A stretch of DNA of 62,764 bases, from assembly GCF_001642695.1 (NCBI RefSeq), contig NZ_LWCC02000005.1, forward strand, positions 1,766,695 through 1,829,458. Direction: 5' to 3'. Source of the stretch: Streptomyces chilikensis. GTDB taxonomy: Bacteria > Actinomycetota > Actinomycetes > Streptomycetales > Streptomycetaceae. The notes under the pieces were generated by a model. That model saw only the letters and a list, made by a program, of their open reading frames with translations, ran no database searches and was not told where the DNA came from. The position numbers were made by a program, and so were the translations under genes. Shown here in pieces: positions 1 through 8,365 of this stretch (the first letter of the stretch is position 1; each line of letters starts with the position of its first letter).

Positions 1-1223
1 CCCCGGCCGCCGCGCTGCCGCCGCTGCCCGCGCTGGTGGCGGGCGCGGCGGCGGCCGGGGCGGGGCTGGTGCTGCTCGCGGTGCCGGTGCTGGTCCTGTG
101 GATGAGCGCGCCCTATCCCGACGGCGGCCCGGGCGGCGCGCTGCGCACCACGGCCGCGCTCTGGCTGCTGGCGCACGGCGTCGAACTGACCCGCACCGAG
201 ACGTTGTCCGGCGTGCCCGCGCCCATGGGGGTGACGCCGCTGCTGCTCACCGCGCTGCCCGCGCTGCTGCTGCACCGTGCGGGGCGGTCGGCCGCGGAGG
301 GGGGCCACGACGGGGACGTCCCGCCGCCGCGTCCGACGGAGGCGTGGACCGGGGTGACGGCCGGCTACCTGGCGGCCGGGCTGTTCGCGGCGCTGTACGC
401 CTCCGGCGGGGAGTACCGGCCGGGGTGGGGGTGGAGCACGCTGAGCCTGCCGGCGCTGACCGCCGTGGTCGCGGCGTGCGGGGTGTGGGCCGGGTGCGAC
501 CGTCCGCGGCGGGCGGTGGACCGGCGGGGCGGACGCCTCCCCGACCTCCTCCTCGGCCGGGCCGACCGGGGCCGCAGGCTGACCACCGTGTGCCGGGCGG
601 CCGGAGAGGGCACGGCGGTGCTGACGGCCGGCGGGACGGTGCTGGCCGTGGTGGCGCTGGCGCTGCGCGCGGGCGAGGCGGGGGAGGCGTTCGGCCGGCT
701 GGCCGGGGGCTGGCTGGACGGCGTGACCCTGCTGCTGCTGTGCCTGGCGCTGCTGCCGAACGCGGCGGTGTGGGCCTGCGCGTACGCGCTCGGGCCGGGA
801 TTCACGCTGGGTCCGGCGGTGGTGACGCCGCTGGACGTCCAGGGCGTGGTGCCCTCGCTGCCGGTCTTCCCCTGGCTGGCGGCGGTACCGGCCGGGGGGC
901 TGGGGGCGGCACCGGCGTGGGGGCTGGCCGCGGTGCCGGTGCTGGCGGGGGTGGCCATCGGGGCGCGGGTCGCCCGGGGGACCGCGGCGGCCCGCGTGCC
1001 GTGGCCCTGGCTCCGCACGGCGGTGCTGGCCGTCCTGGCGTGCCTGCTCTGCGCCACCGCCCTGGCCGCCCTCACGGCCTTCGCCTCGGGTCCGCTGGGT
1101 ACGGGCGCGCTCGCCGCCTTCGGCCCCCTCTGGTGGCGGACGGGCCTGGCCACCGCGGCGTGGACCGTCCTCCCGGCCGTCCCGGCGGCCCTCCTGACCC
1201 GCTGGGACCTGCTCCGTCGCTGA
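1..1223 (+). CDS. DUF6350 family multi-pass membrane protein (5' partial)
   Basis: The reading frame is open to the left edge of the window, so the N-terminus is missing and any start seen here (such as the GTG at 36) is probably internal. The visible ~405 residues are mostly Leu/Ala/Val/Gly-rich membrane segments, with short charged loops and a hydrophobic C-terminus ending in LLTRWDLLRR. In streptomycetes a DUF6350 integral membrane protein lies next to sucCD and upstream of purN/purH; the family name rests on this position and the composition, not on a catalytic motif. No enzymatic function can be assigned. It converges on sucD, separated by a tandem repeat and a terminator. Confidence 0.75.
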   Translation, partial: PAAALPPLPALVAGAAAAGAGLVLLAVPVLVLWMSAPYPDGGPGGALRTTAALWLLAHGVELTRTETLSGVPAPMGVTPLLLTALPALLLHRAGRSAAEGGHDGDVPPPRPTEAWTGVTAGYLAAGLFAALYASGGEYRPGWGWSTLSLPALTAVVAACGVWAGCDRPRRAVDRRGGRLPDLLLGRADRGRRLTTVCRAAGEGTAVLTAGGTVLAVVALALRAGEAGEAFGRLAGGWLDGVTLLLLCLALLPNAAVWACAYALGPGFTLGPAVVTPLDVQGVVPSLPVFPWLAAVPAGGLGAAPAWGLAAVPVLAGVAIGARVARGTAAARVPWPWLRTAVLAVLACLLCATALAALTAFASGPLGTGALAAFGPLWWRTGLATAAWTVLPAVPAALLTRWDLLRR

Positions 1224-1390
1224 CCCCCGCCCCCGCCCCGCCGGCCGCGCGGGGCGCCGTGCGCCGCTCCGGCGGGCGTGCCGCCCGGGAACGGGGCGGC
1301 CGCGCGTTCCGCCTGCGGGTGAGCGTGCCGGCCGGGGGCCCGTGCCCATGGGGGAAGCGCGGGAGGAGGCGGCGGCGCGGCCCCGCGCGG

Positions 1391-1516
1391 GGCGAGACGC
1401 CCTCCTCCGGGGCGGGACGCCCTCCTCCGGGGCGGGACGCCCTCCTCCGGGGCGGGACGCCCTCCTCCGGGGCGGGACGCCCTTCTCCGGGGCGGGACGC
1501 CCTTCTCCGGGGCGGA
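1391..1516. repeat. Six tandem copies of a 20-bp GC-rich unit
   Basis: Copies start at 1391, 1411, 1431, 1451, 1471 and 1491, followed by 6 bp of a seventh. The consensus unit is GGCGGGACGCCCTCCTCCGG. Copy 1 has an A at position 5, and copies 5 and 6 have CCTTCTCCGG in the second half. Each unit contains the small inverted repeat GGCG-GGA-CGCC. The array is noncoding, between two convergent genes. Confidence 0.95.
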
Positions 1517-1520
1517 CCGG

Positions 1521-1566
1521 CGACGGGCCCGCGCCCAGGGGGTGTACCCCGGGCGCGGGCCCGTCG
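1521..1566 (-). terminator. Hairpin terminator of the sucCD operon
   Basis: Arms 1521-1536 and 1551-1566 are perfectly complementary over 16 bp, with a further GGGG/CCCC pairing in the loop. It lies 15 bp past the sucD stop codon. No U-tract is evident, which is common for Streptomyces terminators. It may also serve the convergent DUF6350 gene. Confidence 0.8.
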
Positions 1567-1580
1567 AAGGGGGAGGCGCG

Positions 1581-2465
1581 TCAGCCGGCGAGGATCTCGC
1601 GGGCGAGCTTCGCGGTCTCGGTCGGCGTCTTGCCGACCTTGACGCCGGCGGCCTCGAGGGCCTCCTTCTTCGCCTGGGCCGTGCCGGACGAACCGGACAC
1701 GATCGCACCGGCGTGACCCATGGTCTTGCCCTCCGGCGCGGTGAAGCCCGCGACGTAGCCGACGACCGGCTTGGTCACGTTCTCCTTGATGAACGCCGCG
1801 GCACGCTCCTCGGCGTCGCCGCCGATCTCACCGATCATCACGATCAGGTCGGTGTCGGGGTCGTCCTGGAACGCGGCCAGCGCGTCGATGTGCGTGGTGC
1901 CGATGATCGGGTCGCCACCGATGCCGACGGCGGTGGAGAAGCCGATGTCACGGAGCTCGTACATCATCTGGTACGTCAGCGTGCCGGACTTCGAGACCAG
2001 GCCGATGCGGCCCGGCTTGGTGATGTCGCCCGGGATGATGCCGACGTTCGAGCCGCCCGGCGTGATGATGCCGGGGCAGTTCGGGCCGATGATCCGGGTC
2101 TTGTTGTCCTTCTTGCCGGCGTACGCCCAGAACGCGGCGGTGTCGTGCACCGCGATGCCCTCGGTGATCACCACGGCCAGCGGGATCTCGGCGTCGATCG
2201 CCTCGATGACCGCGTCCTTGGTGAACTTCTCCGGCACGAAGACGACCGTGACGTCGGCGCCGGTCTTCTCCATGGCCTCCTTGACGGTGCCGAAGACCGG
2301 TACCTCGGTGCCGTCGAAGTCGACCGTCTGCCCCGCCTTGCGCGGGTTGACGCCGCCCACGACGTTGGTGCCGTCGCCGAGCATGAGCTTGGTGTGCTTC
2401 ATGCCCGTGGCACCGGTCATGCCCTGGACGATGACCTTGCTGTCCTTGTTGAGCCAGATAGACAT
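1581..2465 (-). CDS. sucD: Succinyl-CoA synthetase (ADP-forming) subunit alpha
   Basis: Catalytic subunit of succinyl-CoA ligase, the TCA step that interconverts succinyl-CoA and succinate with substrate-level phosphorylation. The protein is 294 aa, the family's usual length, and starts [15 protein letters not shown]. It has the CoA-binding Rossmann segment [14 protein letters not shown] near the N-terminus, the ligase signature [12 protein letters not shown], and the phospho-His region GHAGAIVSG near the C-terminus. The frame continues upstream of 2465 only as GC-driven open sequence, and the ATG at 2465 matches the family start. It lies 28 bp downstream of sucC and is surely cotranscribed with it. 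Confidence 0.98.
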   Translation of the reverse strand: MSIWLNKDSKVIVQGMTGATGMKHTKLMLGDGTNVVGGVNPRKAGQTVDFDGTEVPVFGTVKEAMEKTGADVTVVFVPEKFTKDAVIEAIDAEIPLAVVITEGIAVHDTAAFWAYAGKKDNKTRIIGPNCPGIITPGGSNVGIIPGDITKPGRIGLVSKSGTLTYQMMYELRDIGFSTAVGIGGDPIIGTTHIDALAAFQDDPDTDLIVMIGEIGGDAEERAAAFIKENVTKPVVGYVAGFTAPEGKTMGHAGAIVSGSSGTAQAKKEALEAAGVKVGKTPTETAKLAREILAG

Positions 2466-2493
2466 GGTGTGTGGATGTCCTCGTCCTCGGTGC

Positions 2494-3672
<1,179 letters not shown>

Positions 3673-3917
3673 GCGCTTCCGTCCCTATCAGTGATCTCGC
3701 GGTTCGTTGGATGCGTGGGCGTGCCGCGAAGGGCAACGTGACGTCCGCAGTGTCACAGGGGGGGCGCACACGGTGTCCGAGCGCGCGGCATGTCCGTCCG
3801 GCAGGGTATCCCCGCCACCCGTGAGGGCTCTAATTGGGGCATCACACATGAGCGGTGATTACGGTCACATGTTGTCCCAGGTGATCACGGGTTTTCACCG
3901 GTTCGGCCGTGCTCGAC

Positions 3918-3954
3918 CGACCTCACCGGGCCGGGTCCCGGCCCGGTGAGGTCG
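3918..3954 (-). terminator. Hairpin after the Ala/Val-rich secreted protein gene
   Basis: Near-perfect palindrome with 18-nt arms (3918-3935 and 3937-3954) around a single central T. It starts 8 bp past the stop codon of the minus-strand gene ending at 3963. Confidence 0.75.
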
Positions 3955-3962
3955 ACGGTCGA

Positions 3963-5558
3963 TCAGCCGAAGTACGGGTGCGCGGCGTGGCCCGGCGCGA
4001 CCTCGTCGGCCGTGCCCAGGACGACTCCGTGCACGCCGTCCACCGCGTGCCCGGCCGTCCCGGCGGCGCCGCCCGCGACCTCCGCGGCGACGCCGTCCGC
4101 GAAGCCGCCGGCCTCGGCGGCGGCGGTCCACGCGAACGCGTCGGCCTCGCCGGTCACCCCGGAGGCGAAGGGAGCGGCCTCCCACGCCACCGCCCGGGCC
4201 GCGCCGCCGGCGGTGGCCGCCGCCCCGTGCGCCGTGGCGCCGACCGCGCCCACGGCGCCGCCGGTCACGGGGGTGACGGTGCCCTCGACGCCGTGGACGG
4301 CGGCGGTGACGGTCCCGTCGGCCCGCCAGGCGGTGGCACCGGCCACGTCCCGCACCTCGTGGATGGCGGGGGCGACGGTGGTGCGGACGGCGCCGACCGC
4401 ACCGTGGGCGGCGGCCGCCACCCGCCCGACCACCCCGGCGGCGGCGTCGTGCACGCCGTCCACCGTGCCGGCGGCGGTGGCGTCGACGCGCTCCACCAGG
4501 GGGACGGCCGTCGCATGGACGTTCCCGACCGCGCCCGCGGCGGTCGCGTCGACCCCGCGCACGGCGGTCGCGGCGGTGGCCGCGGTGGCGTCCACGACCG
4601 CGCCGGCGGTGCCGGTGACCCCGTGCACGGCTCCCGGCACCTGACCGGCCACGCCCTGGGCGAAGGGGGTGGCGTGGCCGGCCACGCCCTGGGCGAGCGG
4701 AGGCACCTGGCCGGCCACACGGGCCACGAACGGCCGGACCAGCCCGGCCGTGCCGGACGCCAGGTCACCGGCGTCGGCGACGGCCCGCTCAGCGACCGGG
4801 CCGGCCCCGTCCAGCGCGGTGCCCGCGACGGGCGGCAGCACGGCCTCCCCGGCGTCGGCGGCGACCTCGCCCACCACCCCGGCGGCGTACGGCGGCACGT
4901 CCGTGACGACACCACCGGCGACCGGCCGCACGCCGTCAACCGCATGCACGGCGACCTCGCCCAGAAGGGTGGCAACGGAGACAGCTCCACCGACAGCCTC
5001 CCCGGCGACCGCCGTGGTGCGGCCCGCGGTCCCGTCCACCACCGGCAGCGCGCCGTCCACGGCGGAGTACGCCACCGGCGGGACGGCGGCGGAGGCGGCG
5101 CCGTCCACCGCCTCGCCGGCGCCGGTCACGGCCGCCGACCGGGCCCCGGTCAGTTCGGGGGCGAAGTCCTCCAGGGGGCCGAAGAGGTAGTCGACCTCGG
5201 CCGCGGCGGTACCGCGGACGGCGTCACGGGCGTCCTGGGCGGCGTCCTGGGCCTCCTGGGTGGTGGTCCGGACGGTTCCCTCGGCGCCCTCCCGGGACAC
5301 GGCGACCTCCTCCCGCACGGTGGTGACGGCCTCGGATGCCTGCTCGGTGGCCTTCCCGGTGGCCTTCCCGGCCTCCGTCACGGTGTCCTCGGCCGTCTCC
5401 CCGGCGAACTCGTCGGCGGCCTGGTCCCGGGCGGGCAGGTCCGGGAGGGAGAGGGAGGATGCGGGCAGCTCGTCGGCCGAGGCGGCGGTGGAGCCGAGCG
5501 CCCAGGCGCTCGTGACGCCGGCGGCTATGACGATGGACCGGCGGATGTTCTTGTTCAT
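3963..5558 (-). CDS. Secreted Ala/Val/Gly-rich repetitive protein
   Basis: I do not recognise a domain. The 531-aa product starts MNKNIRRSIVIAAGV and has a clear signal peptide with likely cleavage after ASA (before DELPAS). After an acidic, Gln/Glu/Thr-rich N-terminal stretch, the remainder is a degenerate repeat of short Ala/Val/Gly segments with recurring VDGV, AVDGV, VAGQVPP and GAVHGV motifs. Regularly spaced prolines and a near absence of Lys/Cys suggest an extended or rod-like surface protein. The ATG at 5558 is chosen because it opens directly into the signal peptide. A second secreted low-complexity protein is encoded 151 bp upstream. An envelope or aerial-surface role is inference only. 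Confidence 0.75.
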   Translation of the reverse strand: MNKNIRRSIVIAAGVTSAWALGSTAASADELPASSLSLPDLPARDQAADEFAGETAEDTVTEAGKATGKATEQASEAVTTVREEVAVSREGAEGTVRTTTQEAQDAAQDARDAVRGTAAAEVDYLFGPLEDFAPELTGARSAAVTGAGEAVDGAASAAVPPVAYSAVDGALPVVDGTAGRTTAVAGEAVGGAVSVATLLGEVAVHAVDGVRPVAGGVVTDVPPYAAGVVGEVAADAGEAVLPPVAGTALDGAGPVAERAVADAGDLASGTAGLVRPFVARVAGQVPPLAQGVAGHATPFAQGVAGQVPGAVHGVTGTAGAVVDATAATAATAVRGVDATAAGAVGNVHATAVPLVERVDATAAGTVDGVHDAAAGVVGRVAAAAHGAVGAVRTTVAPAIHEVRDVAGATAWRADGTVTAAVHGVEGTVTPVTGGAVGAVGATAHGAAATAGGAARAVAWEAAPFASGVTGEADAFAWTAAAEAGGFADGVAAEVAGGAAGTAGHAVDGVHGVVLGTADEVAPGHAAHPYFG

Positions 5559-5709
5559 GACGTGCTTCAGATCCTTCAGATCTTGAGCGTTCCGAGCCGT
5601 CAAAGGACGGTCGGAAGACTGGGACGTTCCCGTACCGGAGCGCGTCCGGACAGGCGGGCAGACCTGTTCCGCCCCCGCGCGGCAGGTCATGGCGGGGGAA
5701 GGGTCCTGC

Positions 5710-7083
5710 TCAGCCAGGGAAGACGGGGACGTCCCGGTGCCGGTCCCGGGTCCCGGCCGCGTCGTCGCCCGCAGCGGCGCCGGGCCGCAGCCGCAGCGGC
5801 GGCCGGGCGTCGGAGGTCACGGCGTGGGCGTCGCCGTGCCGGGGGCTGCCGTTGTCGGCGGACGCCGTGCCGGCGGGCAGGCCGGACGGGTCGCCCGCGG
5901 GGGTGCGGTCGGCGGGGAGGGGAACGGCCCCCGTGGCGGCGCGGCCGTCGCCGCGCTCCTGCGGCACCGGCTGGCTGCCCCGCGGCAGGAGGTCCCGCGG
6001 CTGCTCCGCCGCGTCCACGGCGCACCGCGCCGTCGTCCCGGGGCCCACGGCCGGGGCGTCACCAGGCACGGCGGGCGGCGTCGGACCGCCCGGGGCGCCG
6101 GGCACGGCGGGGAGGGCGGGCGGAGCGGAAAGCGCGGGAAGACACGGCAGTCCGGGCAGTCCGGGCAGCGCGGAGAGCGCGGATAGGGCCGGCAGCGCGG
6201 CCGGCGTGGGCAGGGACGGCAGCGCGGAGAGCACGGACGCCGCGGTCGGCACGGGCGGCCCGGACAGCGCGGGCAGGCCCGGCAGCGCGGCGTGCTCGGA
6301 CGATTCGTGCGGTACCGGCAGTCCCCGGAGTCCGGGCAGCGCGGGCAGCACCGGCAGCGCGGGCAGGTCCGGCAGTGCGTCTCCGGCCGGCGGCGCGGGC
6401 AGTTCGGCCCGCTCCGGCCCCGGCGGCGTCCCGGGCCGCGGCAAAGTCGCGGGCGACTCCGCCCGTCCGGCCGACGCGGCGGGCGCGGCAGGCGCGGCGG
6501 ACTCATGCGTGACCGGCGCCCCGGTGACGTCGCCGAACGCGGGAGACGTCACGGACGAGGGCGAGCCCTGCTGTCCGGGAGGAAGGGACGGCACCGGAGC
6601 GGCGGGCCGCGCGGGCCGCGTTCCGGAGGGGGCCTCCTCGGCGGCCCCGGCCGGTGCACCCGCCGCTCGCACCACGCGGTCGGTCACCGTCCGGGACGGC
6701 TCCCGCACCAGGTCGCGCACCGGCTCGGCCGACGCACCGTCAGCTCCCGCCGGCACCCCGGCCTCCCCCGCAGGCCCGAGCACACGCTCCGTCAGCGGTC
6801 CCGGCGCGGAACCGCTGCGGGACCCGTCCGCGCCCGCGCGGCCGGCGTCGCCCGTCACGGTGACCGTGACCGCCTCCGCCGCCTGTGCCCGCTCCCCGCA
6901 GACGAGGGTGAGCCCGAACAGGCCCGCCACCAGCACCGCCAGGAACAGCGCACGCCGCCCGGCCGCCCCACGCACTGGGCGCTGGACGGTCCCGGCGAGG
7001 GACGCTGACGTGTGCAAGGGCGAGGAGCTTCCGTGCGGCAACGGATGGACGGGCGGCGAGGACACGGCACGCCCACGGCGCAC
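5710..7083 (-). CDS. Secreted Pro/Leu/Ala-rich low-complexity protein
   Basis: Unrecognised protein of about 457 aa. A hydrophobic stretch (RALFLAVLVAGLFGLTLVCG) followed by ERAQAAEA looks like a signal peptide with cleavage after AQA. The mature part is disordered and Pro-rich. Its central section consists of LPALP, LPGLP and LPVLPALPGL-type repeats, in which Leu-Pro alternates with Ala/Gly. The start is uncertain: GTG at 7083 has GAGG upstream, while GTG at 7095, 7065 and ~6981 are alternatives. It begins ~70 bp after the vWA gene on the same strand and could be read through from it. It precedes another secreted repetitive protein. Confidence 0.55.
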   Translation of the reverse strand: MRRGRAVSSPPVHPLPHGSSSPLHTSASLAGTVQRPVRGAAGRRALFLAVLVAGLFGLTLVCGERAQAAEAVTVTVTGDAGRAGADGSRSGSAPGPLTERVLGPAGEAGVPAGADGASAEPVRDLVREPSRTVTDRVVRAAGAPAGAAEEAPSGTRPARPAAPVPSLPPGQQGSPSSVTSPAFGDVTGAPVTHESAAPAAPAASAGRAESPATLPRPGTPPGPERAELPAPPAGDALPDLPALPVLPALPGLRGLPVPHESSEHAALPGLPALSGPPVPTAASVLSALPSLPTPAALPALSALSALPGLPGLPCLPALSAPPALPAVPGAPGGPTPPAVPGDAPAVGPGTTARCAVDAAEQPRDLLPRGSQPVPQERGDGRAATGAVPLPADRTPAGDPSGLPAGTASADNGSPRHGDAHAVTSDARPPLRLRPGAAAGDDAAGTRDRHRDVPVFPG

Positions 7084-7153
7084 CGATCCTCGCACGCGCC
7101 TCCCGCGGCCACGCAAGCCCCCCGTCAGGGATGGGCGGTGATGTCCGGTTGGC

Positions 7154-8365
7154 TCACGTCACGTCCGGTATGGGCAACGGCCGCTTCTCCAGCGCCGCCG
7201 CCATGACCTCGGGGAACAGGTCCGGCGTACAGGCGAACGCCGGCGCGCCCAACGCGGCCAGCGCCGCCGCGTGCTCGCGGTCGTAGGCCGGGGCGCCCTC
7301 GTCGGAGAGGGCCAGCAGCGTCACGAACTGCACGCCCGCCGTCTTCATCGCGGCCACCCTCTTGAGCATCTCGTCGCGTATGCCGCCCTCGTAGAGGTCG
7401 CTGATCAGCACCACCACCGTCTCGGCCGGCCGGGTGATCTGCGACTGGCAGTAGGCGAGCGCGCGGTTGATGTCCGTGCCGCCGCCCAGCTGGGTGCCGA
7501 AGAGGACGTCCACCGGGTCGTCGAGCTGGTCGGTCAGGTCGACGACCGCGGTGTCGAAGACGACCAGCCGGGTGGCGATGGACCGCATGGAGGCCAGCAC
7601 CGCGCCGAAGACCGAGGCGTAGACCACCGAGGCGGCCATCGAACCGGACTGGTCGATGCAGAGCACGACCTCCTTCTTCACCGCCTGGGAGGCCCGCCCG
7701 TAGCCGATCAGCCGCTCCGGCACGACGGTGCGGTACTCGGGCAGGTAGTTCTTCAGGTTGGCGGCGATGGTGCGGTTCCAGTCGATGTCGTGGTGGCGCG
7801 GCCGGTTCACCTTGGCGCTGCGGTCCAGCGCGCCGGTGAGGGTCGCCCGAGTGCGGGTGGCGAGGCGCTTCTCCAGGTCCTCGACGACCTTGCGCACCAC
7901 CGCCCGGGCCGTCTCCTTGGTCGTCTCCGGCATCGCCCGGTTGAGCGAGAGCAGGGTGCCCACCAGGTGGACGTCCGGCTGCACCGCCTCCAGCATCTCG
8001 GGCTCCAGCAACAGCGCGGCCAGGCCGAGCCGGTCGATGGCGTCCTTCTGCATCACCTGGACGACGGAGGACGGGAAGTACGTGCGGATGTCGCCCAGCC
8101 ACCGGGCGACCGACGGAGCCGAGCCGCCGAGGCCCGCCGAGCGGTCACCGCCGCGCGGGCGGCCGGAGGGCCGCGAGCCCTTCTCTCCGTTGCCGTACAG
8201 CGCGGCGAGGGCGGCGTCCATCGCGGCGTCCCGGCCGGTGAGCGCGTGGCCGGTCCCGTCGGCCTGGTCCCCGCCGAGCACCAGCCGCCAGCGCCGCAGC
8301 CGCTCGGCCTCCGCGTCCGGTGCGGCGGCGGGCACGGTGAGGGGCGAGGTGGGGGATGTGGTCAT
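7154..8365 (-). CDS. vWA-domain protein of a MoxR/vWA module
   Basis: A 403-aa protein with a C-terminal von Willebrand factor A domain. The MIDAS motif DxSxS is intact as D238-Q-S240-G-S242 in CIDQSGSM, followed by an Asp-rich VVDLTDQLDDP loop and GGGTDINRAL (third MIDAS Thr/Asp). The helical N-terminal half resembles CoxE/YehP-type proteins. vWA proteins of this kind act with MoxR AAA+ ATPases, presumably as adaptors that bring a target to the ATPase. The ATG at 8365 overlaps the DUF5682 stop as ATGA, implying translational coupling. The open frame extends far upstream but is non-coding shadow there. I recall E. coli yehL/M/P/Q as a similar ATPase/DUF5682/vWA/SWIM set. Confidence 0.9.
   Translation of the reverse strand: MTTSPTSPLTVPAAAPDAEAERLRRWRLVLGGDQADGTGHALTGRDAAMDAALAALYGNGEKGSRPSGRPRGGDRSAGLGGSAPSVARWLGDIRTYFPSSVVQVMQKDAIDRLGLAALLLEPEMLEAVQPDVHLVGTLLSLNRAMPETTKETARAVVRKVVEDLEKRLATRTRATLTGALDRSAKVNRPRHHDIDWNRTIAANLKNYLPEYRTVVPERLIGYGRASQAVKKEVVLCIDQSGSMAASVVYASVFGAVLASMRSIATRLVVFDTAVVDLTDQLDDPVDVLFGTQLGGGTDINRALAYCQSQITRPAETVVVLISDLYEGGIRDEMLKRVAAMKTAGVQFVTLLALSDEGAPAYDREHAAALAALGAPAFACTPDLFPEVMAAALEKRPLPIPDVT

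Noticed and set aside
1391-1516. Regular repeats as a CRISPR array
   Set aside because: Copies are directly adjacent with no unique spacers, and no cas gene is present.
4265-4990. Second-frame open frames over the secreted repeat protein
   Set aside because: The strongly repetitive, GC-rich gene leaves several frames open; only the frame with a signal peptide makes sense.
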